The position numbers were made by a program, and so were the translations under genes. Positions 14,421 to 22,067 of a stretch of 27,371 bases of DNA are shown piece by piece. This stretch comes from JAQVXR01 sp050945755. Lineage in GTDB: Bacteria; Bacillota; Dehalobacteriia; Dehalobacteriales; Dehalobacteriaceae. The notes below the pieces were generated by a model. It saw only the letters and a list, made by a program, of their open reading frames with translations. It was not told where the DNA came from and did no database searches. The stretch covers positions 1 through 27,371 of the forward strand of contig JBMNTN010000025.1 in assembly GCA_050945755.1 (NCBI GenBank), read 5' to 3'. The first letter of the stretch is position 1. Each line of letters begins with the position of its first letter.

Positions 14421-15081
14421 CGGAGAATTATTAGAGATTGCATCCATGCTGGGAGAAGCACTGGTAGAAACATTTTATATGGTCTTCTTCTCAACTGCAA
14501 TTTCTTATCTCTTTGGACTACCTCTGGGAATAATATTGGTGATAACAGAAAAAGGACATATTGCCGAAAATTTGCCATTAAACAAAGTACTTGCTGCTGT
14601 AATTAATGCAACCCGTTCTCTTCCTTTTATCATACTTTTGGTTGCCCTCATTCCCTTTACCAAACTTTTGGTGGGAAAATTTATCGGCACAACTGCCGCC
14701 ATAGTGCCTCTAACAATAGGAGCAATTCCTTTTGTTGCTCGTATGGTAGAGACCAGCCTAAAGGAAGTGGAATGGGGCCTGATTGAAGCTTCCCTGTCCA
14801 TGGGCGCCAGTCCCTGGCAGTTGATTCGCAAAGTATTAGTCCCTGAAGCCCTTTCCTCTTTAGTAATGGGTGCGACAATTACTACCATCACATTGATTGG
14901 TTATTCCGCCATGGCAGGTTTTGTGGGAGGAGGTGGTTTAGGCGACCTAGGGGTCAGGTACGGTTTTTACCGCTACAGACCTGACATTATGTTCACGGTA
15001 GTGGTTACTTTAATTGTGTTGGTTCAGCTCTTGCAAATGATGGGTGATCACATTGCTCAAAAATTAAACAAAAAGAATTAA
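14404..15081 (+). CDS. metI: Methionine ABC transporter permease
   Basis: The membrane channel subunit of MetNIQ, 225 residues with about five transmembrane helices. The cytoplasmic coupling (EAA) loop is visible as EASLSMGASPWQLIRKVLVP. The frame opens earlier (14341), but that extension is translated metN sequence in another frame. The ATG at 14404, 17 nt before the metN stop and preceded by GGAGG, is chosen. It is followed 19 bp later by metQ. Confidence 0.96.
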   Translation: METFFSGELLEIASMLGEALVETFYMVFFSTAISYLFGLPLGIILVITEKGHIAENLPLNKVLAAVINATRSLPFIILLVALIPFTKLLVGKFIGTTAAIVPLTIGAIPFVARMVETSLKEVEWGLIEASLSMGASPWQLIRKVLVPEALSSLVMGATITTITLIGYSAMAGFVGGGGLGDLGVRYGFYRYRPDIMFTVVVTLIVLVQLLQMMGDHIAQKLNKKN

Positions 15082-15100
15082 GATTTAAGGAGGTTTTATA

Positions 15101-15937
15101 ATGAAAAAATTACTTGTCTTGCTGCTTGTTTTTGCTTTGGCCGGATTTGCTTTTGGCTGCAGCCAATCTGAACAGGCTCCAGTTGACGGCCAGGATAGCT
15201 CAGAACTTAAAGTCGTTAAAATCGGTGCTACTCCCGTTCCCCATGCGGAAATTTTAGAGTTTGCCAAACCTTTATTGAAAGAAAAAGGGATTGACCTTCA
15301 GATTGAAGTGATCAACGACTATGTTATTCCCAATAACGCCTTGGCCGCTGGAGACTTGGATGCAAACTATTTTCAGCATCTTCCCTACTTGGAAGATTTC
15401 AGTGCGGAAAATAACCTGGATCTAACATGGACGAAAAAAATTCACTTTGAACCTCTCGGCCTTTACTCTGAAAAAATCAAATCATTGGATGAAATCGAAG
15501 AAGGAGCGGAAATTGCCGTTCCCGATGATGTCACTAACGAAGCCAGAGCACTACTCCTGCTCCAAGATAACGGCTTGATCAAAATCGATGAAGCTGCCGG
15601 TTTAAAAGCCACAAAGAAAGATATTATTGAAAACAGCAAGAATATCGAAATAGTCGAACTTCCTGCTGAGCAAATTCCCCGAGCTCTTTCTGATGTGACC
15701 GCAGCTATAATTAATGGAAATTATGCTATCGGTGCCGGTTTAAGCCCAGATAAAGATGCCATTGTTGCGGAACTACCAGATTCTCTGGCAGCAGATACCT
15801 ACGCCAATATTGTTGCTGTAAAAAAAGGTGATGAAAACCGTGAAGACTTAAAGGTACTGGATGAAGTTCTCACTTCTCCTGAAGTTAAGGAATTCATTGA
15901 AGGAAACTACCAGGGAGCCGTTGTTCCCGTATTTTAA
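15101..15937 (+). CDS. metQ: Methionine-binding lipoprotein
   Basis: The NlpA/MetQ family substrate-binding protein that delivers methionine to MetNI. The 278-residue protein has a lipoprotein signal (MKKLLVLLLVFALAGFAFGC) with the lipid-carrying cysteine at C20, though the lipobox AFGC is not ideal. Family hallmarks follow: KIGATPVPHAEIL, NDYVIPNNALAAGDLDANYFQH, and AVPDDVTNEARALLLLQ. The start ATG has a strong AAGGAGG site. It is the last gene of the operon and ends before a bidirectional terminator. Confidence 0.97.
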   Translation: MKKLLVLLLVFALAGFAFGCSQSEQAPVDGQDSSELKVVKIGATPVPHAEILEFAKPLLKEKGIDLQIEVINDYVIPNNALAAGDLDANYFQHLPYLEDFSAENNLDLTWTKKIHFEPLGLYSEKIKSLDEIEEGAEIAVPDDVTNEARALLLLQDNGLIKIDEAAGLKATKKDIIENSKNIEIVELPAEQIPRALSDVTAAIINGNYAIGAGLSPDKDAIVAELPDSLAADTYANIVAVKKGDENREDLKVLDEVLTSPEVKEFIEGNYQGAVVPVF

Positions 15938-15979
15938 AAACAAGAGCTCAATCAATCCCAAGAATATATGAAAACAAAA

Positions 15980-16016
15980 AATAAAACCCCAAGTCATTAA
16001 GATTTGGGGTTTTATT
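15980..16016. terminator. Bidirectional terminator between metQ and the FtsH-like gene
   Basis: Arms 15980-15992 and 16004-16016 form a perfect 13-bp stem with a CCCC/GGGG core and A/T-rich outer ends, giving a U tract on both strands. The flanking genes converge, so it can serve both. Confidence 0.9.
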
Positions 16017-16098
16017 TATAGGGTATATATTGATTGATACCAAAGTGCAACTAAGGCTTCCTCCTGTGTCAAAAACATAGTGCAAGTTTTCTTTATGA

Positions 16099-17619
16099 TT
16101 ATTGTGTCAAACATTCAGCATTAGCTGGTTCTGCAGGTACCAGGGGAAAATATCCTTCCTGAAGGATTTCTCGCATCACTTCACCTGAAATACTTTCTTT
16201 TTCAAGAAGCATCTCGACAATTTTCTCCAGTGCTCGGGCGTGCTTGTTTATTAATTCTTTTGTCACCGTTTCTTGTTCCTTTAGTATCTTTTGCATTTCC
16301 TCATGCACCATTTGGTTGGATACAAGATCTGTGTCAATAATGCCTAAACCTGATAATCCACATTCAATGATCTGTTTTACTAAACTGACTGCTTGTTGAA
16401 AGTCTCCAGCCGCTCCGGAACTTCTATTCCCAAAAATCTTTTCTTCCGTCAACGCTCCACCAAGGCAAATATTGATTTGTCCTAAGAGAAATTCCTTCGT
16501 ATAAAGATACTTATCGGAATCCGGAGCTTGGCGCATGTAGCCAAGAGCGTTCCCTCGGGAGGTAATAGTGACATAAGAAACAGAACCGTTTCTTGTCAGC
16601 TCACTCACTAGGGCATGTCCAGATTCATGATAGGCAATTCTTTTCTTTTCTTCCAGAGTCGGCTTTTTCTCAGCCTTCTCCCCCATCATTACTTTATCCA
16701 CCGCTTCCTTAAAATGACGCTCTGAAATGACCTTTTCTCCTTCTCGCATAGCATAAATGGCTGCCTCGTTACAGACACTTTCCAGTTGGGCACCGGAAAA
16801 GCCAAATGTCTCCTGGGCTATTTTATTTAGTTCCAAATCCTCTGCCAGAGGTTTATTCCCTGTATGGATTTTTAGAATATGCTTCCGGCTTTTTACATCC
16901 GGAAGATCCACATTTACCACCCGGTCAAAACGTCCTGGGCGCAAAAGAGCCGGATCAATCAAATCGGCCCGGTTAGTCGCTCCAATAATTAATACCTGCA
17001 CATCTTCATCATTTTTAATACCATCCATCTCCACCAGAAGCTGATTAAGAGTTTGGTCATATTCCAGATGGCTTGTGTGGGAACCTCTTTTTCCTCCTAA
17101 AACTTCTATTTCATCGATAAAAATTACCGCACCGGATTTTTTTGTTTTTCTTGCCTGCTGACGAGCAGATTCAAAAATATTCCGGACGCGCTGAGCACCG
17201 ACGCCGGCATACATTTCAATAAATTCTGAGCCGGAAGCCGCCACAAAGACAGAATCGGTATATGTGGCCGATGCTTTGGCCAAGAGGGTTTTTCCGGTAC
17301 CGGGAGGTCCTGTTAAGAGAATCCCTTTTAAAGGTCGAATACCCATTTCCTTAAACTTGTCAAGTTTAAGCATAAATTCCAGTGCCTCTTGAATTTCTTG
17401 CTTCGCAGGAGTCTGGCCCCCAATATCATTAAAACTAATGCTACGGGAATTAACAGTTACCCCAATACTATTATTTTTCACCAATCCTTTTTTCTGCACC
17501 ATGTAATATACTGTATATCCTATTCCTGCCAATAGAATAATGGGAAAAATATCAAAACCTAGATACCCTAAGAACGCGGTAAGAGCGATCAACCCCCCGA
17601 AAATTATTTCCTTTCGCAT
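16099..17619 (-). CDS. Short FtsH-type AAA+ zinc metalloprotease lacking the extracytoplasmic domain
   Basis: A 506-residue membrane AAA+ protease related to FtsH. Two hydrophobic helices (about 6-22 and 25-41) are separated by only two or three residues, so the usual periplasmic domain of some 70 residues is missing. The ATPase has Walker A GPPGTGKT (104-111), Walker B IFIDE (D169, E170) and arginine fingers in RPGRFDR. The protease has HESGH (331-335) and a third zinc ligand, probably D406. The pore loop reads MYAG where FtsH normally has MFVG. Length is well below the usual 600-plus. The ATG at 17617-17619 fits the GGGGGG ribosome site better than the ATG two codons earlier. It probably degrades specific membrane or cytosolic proteins; it follows a single-pass membrane protein by 12 bp. 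Confidence 0.88.
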   Translation of the reverse strand: MRKEIIFGGLIALTAFLGYLGFDIFPIILLAGIGYTVYYMVQKKGLVKNNSIGVTVNSRSISFNDIGGQTPAKQEIQEALEFMLKLDKFKEMGIRPLKGILLTGPPGTGKTLLAKASATYTDSVFVAASGSEFIEMYAGVGAQRVRNIFESARQQARKTKKSGAVIFIDEIEVLGGKRGSHTSHLEYDQTLNQLLVEMDGIKNDEDVQVLIIGATNRADLIDPALLRPGRFDRVVNVDLPDVKSRKHILKIHTGNKPLAEDLELNKIAQETFGFSGAQLESVCNEAAIYAMREGEKVISERHFKEAVDKVMMGEKAEKKPTLEEKKRIAYHESGHALVSELTRNGSVSYVTITSRGNALGYMRQAPDSDKYLYTKEFLLGQINICLGGALTEEKIFGNRSSGAAGDFQQAVSLVKQIIECGLSGLGIIDTDLVSNQMVHEEMQKILKEQETVTKELINKHARALEKIVEMLLEKESISGEVMREILQEGYFPLVPAEPANAECLTQ

Positions 17620-17631
17620 CAACATCCCCCC

Positions 17632-18153
17632 TTATGTTGTCCGGTTTGCCATTTCTTGAACTGTCTGAGGACGATTAATTACTCTGTATAGATAATTGCT
17701 GCCTGACCTCAACTGCAGGTAGACTCTATTTTTATCAATAAAAACATCTGCTTCAGCCTGATTATCTTGAGCAAGCTGACCGACGTAAGTTTCCATCTCT
17801 ATGAAATTGCCCCGAACCATTGCTTCCTCAATAACAATCTCGCATTTTTCTCCCAAGCGATCTAGCTTTTCCGTAGAATTACTGATTATATTTACCGTAT
17901 ATCCTTTGTTTTTGATAATTTGATCAACTTCTTTATAAACTGTTTTAATGTTTTCTACTTTACTTACTTGGATATTAATCACCTGTTCCTGATCAATAGT
18001 GATATCTTCAATTCCCGATACTGTCGCCAGTTGTTTTTCAAAACGGTCATCAACCAAAAGTGATTTTATCCCAAATTGTAGGCCGACCAGTAAGCCGAAA
18101 AAAAGACCGGCAAAAATCACGGTCCAAACAAAACTTTTTATATTTATTTTCAT
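17632..18153 (-). CDS. Single-pass membrane protein encoded with the FtsH-like protease
   Basis: A 173-residue protein with one N-terminal transmembrane helix (about residues 8-28) and a soluble domain of about 140 residues, probably outside the membrane by the positive-inside rule. The domain alternates beta-type stretches (IEDITIDQEQVINIQVSK) and helices (NIKTVYKEVDQIIKNKGYTV). I recognise no named family or catalytic motif. The frame extends to an ATG at 18189 without a ribosome site. The ATG at 18151-18153, preceded by GGGGGTG, is more likely. Only 12 bp separate it from the FtsH-like gene, so the two are surely co-transcribed and probably functionally linked. Confidence 0.78.
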   Translation of the reverse strand: MKINIKSFVWTVIFAGLFFGLLVGLQFGIKSLLVDDRFEKQLATVSGIEDITIDQEQVINIQVSKVENIKTVYKEVDQIIKNKGYTVNIISNSTEKLDRLGEKCEIVIEEAMVRGNFIEMETYVGQLAQDNQAEADVFIDKNRVYLQLRSGSNYLYRVINRPQTVQEMANRTT

Positions 18154-18240
18154 CTGATATCTTTCACCCCCATCATACGACTCTCTCATAAAAGTATAAC
18201 ATGAGGATAAGTTAAAAACCTTATGAAATGGATGGCAAAT

Positions 18241-18260
18241 AAAAAAGCGCCTAAGCGCTT
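18241..18260 (-). terminator. Intrinsic terminator of the mnmH-rodZ-rimO-pgsA unit
   Basis: Arms 18245-18250 and 18255-18260 form a 6-bp GC-rich stem with a 4-base loop, followed on the minus strand by six T residues. The stem overlaps the last bases of the pgsA stop codon. It separates the pgsA operon from the FtsH-like pair. Confidence 0.88.
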
Positions 18261-18798
18261 ATTTTTTAAGAAGCCTTCTTGCTTTTATAAAATAATCTAC
18301 CCCTGAGGCGATAGTAAAAATCACAGCTATATATAAGAGGATCTGGCCGATGGGAACTTGCCATGCACTAAAAGGGAAATCATGCAAGAGAATAACTACA
18401 ATGGCAATAATCTGAGATACGGTTTTATATTTACCAAGCTTGGAAGCAGCAATAATTACTCCCTCTCCTGCAGCAATCGCTCTTAATCCGGTAACTGCAA
18501 ATTCCCTGCTGATAATGACAATAGCAACCCATGCCTTAATATGATCTAGTTCTACCAGTGAAATAAGTGCAGCTGAAATTAATAATTTGTCTGCCAAGGG
18601 GTCCATAAATTTACCCAGATTGGTTACTTGCTTTCGGGACCGGGCAATATAACCATCCAAGCCATCTGTGCTGGCAGCAATAATAAAGACCAGGGCAGCC
18701 AAGTAATCACCGTATAAGGGTATTCTGGTGAGTAATATTAACATAAATATAGGCACTAGGAAAATTCTTGCTAAAGTCAGCTTGTTGGCCAAATTCAT
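18259..18798 (-). CDS. pgsA: CDP-diacylglycerol-glycerol-3-phosphate 3-phosphatidyltransferase
   Basis: PgsA makes phosphatidylglycerophosphate from CDP-diacylglycerol and glycerol-3-phosphate, the first dedicated step to phosphatidylglycerol. The 179-residue membrane enzyme has the CDP-alcohol phosphotransferase motif with D45, D48-G49, A52-R53, G62, D66 and D70 in DGLDGYIAR...GKFMDPLAD, plus several transmembrane helices. The ATG overlaps the rimO stop by one base (TAATG), showing tight coupling. The linkage rimO-pgsA is common in Firmicutes. Confidence 0.97.
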   Translation of the reverse strand: MNLANKLTLARIFLVPIFMLILLTRIPLYGDYLAALVFIIAASTDGLDGYIARSRKQVTNLGKFMDPLADKLLISAALISLVELDHIKAWVAIVIISREFAVTGLRAIAAGEGVIIAASKLGKYKTVSQIIAIVVILLHDFPFSAWQVPIGQILLYIAVIFTIASGVDYFIKARRLLKK

Positions 18799-20117
18799 TA
18801 CGCTTTAATCTCTCCTATTAAATCATAGATATCATAATCGCTTATCGTTACCGGAACAAATTGGCCAACTTTAAGGTCTCGGGCCTTTATGAACACCACA
18901 CCGTCCACATCCGGCGCATGAAATTGCGATCTTCCAATAAAATATTCGGGATTACTAGATGATTTTCCTTCAATTAACACATTAATTGTTTTGCCAAGCC
19001 ATTTTTTCTTATTTTCAAGAGAAATTTCCGTTTGCAAGGACATCAATCGATCATAGCGATCTTGTTTAATTTCTTCCGGCACTTGTTCCGAAAAGAGTGC
19101 GGCTGGAGTATCTTCTTCTCTGGAAAAAGTAAATGCGCCCAACCAATCAAATTTTACTTTTGAAACAAAATCCAGCAGGTTTTCAAATCTTTTCTCCGTT
19201 TCCCCGGGAAATCCAACCATGCAGGTAGTTCGTATTGCAGTTTGCGGAATTAGCTCGCGAATTCTCCCGATTAAACTGATTAAATCTTCCCGGGTTTCAT
19301 GTCTACCCATTCTCTTTAAAATAAAATCATCGGCATGTTGGATTGGTATATCCAAATATTTGCATATATTGGGGTACGATGCTAAAACATTTAATAAATT
19401 TTTCGAAATTCTCGCCGGATAGCTATAAAACAAACGAATCCAAGGAACCCCTTCTTCTGCGATAAGTTTTAAAAGTTCCGGCAGTTTCTCTTCCCCGTAG
19501 ATGTCCATACCATAATAAGTGCTGTCCTGAGCAATCAGATTAATTTCTTTTACTCCCTGCGAAAGGAGTTCTCTAACCTCCTGCCGAATGGATTCCATCG
19601 GTTTACTTTGGTACTTACCCCTCATCTGAGGTATAAGACAATAAGTGCACCGATTGTCACAACCTTCGGCTATTTTTACATATGCTAGATGACGAGGAGT
19701 CGTACACATTCTAAATTGATATAAATCTTCCCGGCATGGGGCAGAAAATTTAGTATTGCCTTTTAACTTTAAATCCAATATAGATACGATATTATGAAAA
19801 TCGTTTGTCCCCAGCCAGCCATCAATTTCCGGGATTTCCCGTGCCAATTCTTCCCGGTATTTTTCAACTAGGCACCCTGTTGCCACCAGTACCTTACAGT
19901 TTCCAGTTTTTTTATATTCAGCCATGGAAAGAATCGTCTCAATTGACTCCTCTTTAGCAGAAACAATAAACCCACAGGTGTTAACAATGATGGCATCAGC
20001 CCTGTTAAAATCTTCTGTAATCTGATAATTATTTTCTTTCAAGAGACCAAGCATAATCTCACTATCGACCAAATTCTTGGAACACCCAAGACTTGCCAGC
20101 GCTATATTAAAGGTCAA
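18798..20117 (-). CDS. rimO: Ribosomal protein S12 methylthiotransferase
   Basis: RimO is a radical-SAM enzyme that adds a methylthio group to a conserved aspartate of ribosomal protein S12. The 439-residue protein has an N-terminal domain with cluster cysteines C12, C48 and C82. The radical-SAM motif CDNRCTYC (C153, C157, C160) and a C-terminal TRAM domain follow. The SLGCSKNLVDSE start separates it from MiaB. Translation starts at TTG (20115-20117) with GAGG seven bases upstream. It lies 21 bp after the rodZ-like gene in one operon with pgsA. Confidence 0.97.
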   Translation of the reverse strand: MTFNIALASLGCSKNLVDSEIMLGLLKENNYQITEDFNRADAIIVNTCGFIVSAKEESIETILSMAEYKKTGNCKVLVATGCLVEKYREELAREIPEIDGWLGTNDFHNIVSILDLKLKGNTKFSAPCREDLYQFRMCTTPRHLAYVKIAEGCDNRCTYCLIPQMRGKYQSKPMESIRQEVRELLSQGVKEINLIAQDSTYYGMDIYGEEKLPELLKLIAEEGVPWIRLFYSYPARISKNLLNVLASYPNICKYLDIPIQHADDFILKRMGRHETREDLISLIGRIRELIPQTAIRTTCMVGFPGETEKRFENLLDFVSKVKFDWLGAFTFSREEDTPAALFSEQVPEEIKQDRYDRLMSLQTEISLENKKKWLGKTINVLIEGKSSSNPEYFIGRSQFHAPDVDGVVFIKARDLKVGQFVPVTISDYDIYDLIGEIKA

Positions 20118-20138
20118 ACCTCATCCTCTTTTCTCTGA

Positions 20139-20888
20139 TTAATTGTTAATGGTGTATTCTTTATCCACAACCTGGCCTGGCCGTCCTACCGGGTATTCAG
20201 TACCTTGGTTAGTGACAACCTCAACCGTTCCGGCATTACCGAATCTAATTTTTATTAGATTGTCACCGGTAAAAGTACGGGACTCCCCCGCGATAAGAGT
20301 ACCACGAAAATTGTTTTTGCCATCTATACGCACATCCAACCAACAGCTGGCTTCTTTCACGTTTACCGTAACAGTTACCACTTGTTCCTGTTCTTCCTGA
20401 TTTTTAGGCGGAGTTACGGGAGATTCCTCTTCGATATTTTCAGCAGGCTTATTTGGATTCGCCGAATCATTGGACGGCGTTTCAATTTCAGAATTATTTG
20501 GCGCTGACGGGGTATCAGGGTTAGGGTTATTAAATAAAACAGCCGCGCCGGCAACTAACAATACAGCACAGAACAAAAGTACCATCAACAACTTATTGCT
20601 ATTTTTTCTCCTCGGTTTTGGAGGTGCTGTTTCTTCTTCAACGTAAGTTGTTTTTGTTCCATATTTTTCTTTATACTGAGAAACAAGCATTTCATCATCA
20701 AGCCCTAAAAATTTCCCATAGGTACGCAGAAAACCAATAACATAAACTCTGCCGGGTAGGGAATCGAAATCCTCACCCTCCAAAGCTGCCAGGTACTTAA
20801 CCCGAATTTTTGTGGCATCTTCCACATCATGTAAACTAAGACCTCTTTCTAGTCTCGCCCTTTCTAATTCCTCTCCTATCTGGCTCAT
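20139..20888 (-). CDS. rodZ: RodZ-like helix-turn-helix membrane protein
   Basis: A 249-residue RodZ-type protein. It has an N-terminal Xre-like helix-turn-helix (about residues 4-65, GEELERARLERGLSLHDVEDATKI), a basic linker, one transmembrane helix (about 99-119), a proline- and acid-rich spacer, and a C-terminal DUF4115-type beta domain (about 165-249). RodZ links the MreB cytoskeleton to the cell-wall machinery and supports rod shape. The frame extends to GTG at 20897, but the ATG at 20886-20888 has GAGGTG six bases upstream and is chosen. Its first 53 bases overlap the 3' end of mnmH. Confidence 0.92.
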   Translation of the reverse strand: MSQIGEELERARLERGLSLHDVEDATKIRVKYLAALEGEDFDSLPGRVYVIGFLRTYGKFLGLDDEMLVSQYKEKYGTKTTYVEEETAPPKPRRKNSNKLLMVLLFCAVLLVAGAAVLFNNPNPDTPSAPNNSEIETPSNDSANPNKPAENIEEESPVTPPKNQEEQEQVVTVTVNVKEASCWLDVRIDGKNNFRGTLIAGESRTFTGDNLIKIRFGNAGTVEVVTNQGTEYPVGRPGQVVDKEYTINN

Positions 20889-21933
20889 GACAATCACCTC
20901 GGGAATTATTTTGTAAAAAGTCTGTAATCACATTAGCCGCCTGATTTTCATCAACCGAACTGAGACTTAATTCGTACTTGGCAGACGGATGATCCGGATA
21001 TTTGTAAAGAAGATCATAATACTTAACAAGCAGCATTTTCAACACAGAATATGTCTTTTCTTCCATGATCAAACTTTGCCATTCCTTAACTTTTTTGACT
21101 CCCAAATTTTTTTCCAAGTTGCCTAATGTCTTTGCTAATTCCTCTCTGTTTTTATCCACTTGATATTCTCTGATAATACGGTTAATTCTATGTTCCAATG
21201 TATCATATAACAGAATATGCCTGCCGGCTTTCATCTCATTAAATAGAAGAGTTGGTAATACTAATTTTCCAATCCTTTTGCTTTCACACTCGACAACTAA
21301 ATAATCATTACTCTTGAATTTATGACATTCCCGCCAGATTAAGGATTCAAAATGTTTTTGGGTTGGTTGCTCCGGAAGGCCAACAGAGCCGAATACAGAC
21401 CCTCTATGACCTGCCAGTCCTTCCAAATCGAGAACAGGCACCCCTCGCTCAGCTAATTTTTTTATAATATTCGTTTTTCCCGTACCCGTTAAACCATGCA
21501 ATACAACTACCTGAAAAGGAAAATTATCCTGTGAAAAATAAGAACGTATCCAGCGTCGAAAAGACTTGTATCCTCCGTTCAGACGAAAAACATGTGTATT
21601 CATTAAATCAAGAACAGTCGCCAAAGAAAGACTTCTCATACCACCCCGCCAACAGTAAAGGATAATTTGCCGTCCTTCTCCTTGACTCTGTACTGAGTAC
21701 ACTAAACCAGGCAGTTTGGGGGAAAGTATTTTTAAACCTAACTGCCGAGCTTGTTTCGGGCTTTGCTTCTTATAAACTGACCCAATAAGTGCTCGCTCTT
21801 CATCGTTAAATAAAGGAATATTAATTGCTCCCGGAATATGATCCTCATTAAATTCACTTTCAGAACGGACATCGATAAACAGTGGGCGGGAAAGACTCAA
21901 TGCTTTGTCAAATTCTATAGGCGTAATCATCAT
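20836..21933 (-). CDS. mnmH: tRNA 2-selenouridine synthase
   Basis: MnmH (SelU/YbbB) replaces sulfur of 2-thiouridine at the tRNA wobble position with selenium, using selenophosphate, via a geranylated intermediate. The 365-residue protein starts with a rhodanese domain whose catalytic cysteine is C94 in YCWRGGMRS. It continues with a P-loop domain (GLTGTGKT, 147-154) and the GHRGSVFG motif. The open frame runs up to 22044, but AGGAG just before the ATG-ATG at 21928-21933 marks the start. Its presence implies that the host makes selenophosphate (selD not in the window). It has its own promoter and overlaps rodZ by 53 nt. Confidence 0.95.
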   Translation of the reverse strand: MMITPIEFDKALSLSRPLFIDVRSESEFNEDHIPGAINIPLFNDEERALIGSVYKKQSPKQARQLGLKILSPKLPGLVYSVQSQGEGRQIILYCWRGGMRSLSLATVLDLMNTHVFRLNGGYKSFRRWIRSYFSQDNFPFQVVVLHGLTGTGKTNIIKKLAERGVPVLDLEGLAGHRGSVFGSVGLPEQPTQKHFESLIWRECHKFKSNDYLVVECESKRIGKLVLPTLLFNEMKAGRHILLYDTLEHRINRIIREYQVDKNREELAKTLGNLEKNLGVKKVKEWQSLIMEEKTYSVLKMLLVKYYDLLYKYPDHPSAKYELSLSSVDENQAANVITDFLQNNSRGDCHEPDRRGIRKGETRKRS

Positions 21934-22011
21934 TCTTCTCCTGTTTTTCTCTGTCCTTTTAGGCTGCAGCTCATCTCCAGGATTGATGCTGCTCATTTTG
22001 ATATTAAAAAC

Positions 22012-22040
22012 AGTATAACAGAGCACCCGAGAGAAAACAA
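22012..22040 (-). promoter_or_regulatory. SigA promoter (extended -10) of the mnmH operon
   Basis: On the minus strand TTGTTT (22035-22040) and TATACT (22012-22017) are 17 bp apart, with TG one base before the -10. It lies just beyond the ftsK stop region and about 80 bp before mnmH. Confidence 0.6.
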
Positions 22041-22067
22041 CCAAATCCCCATTGCTACCCCGGGCTT

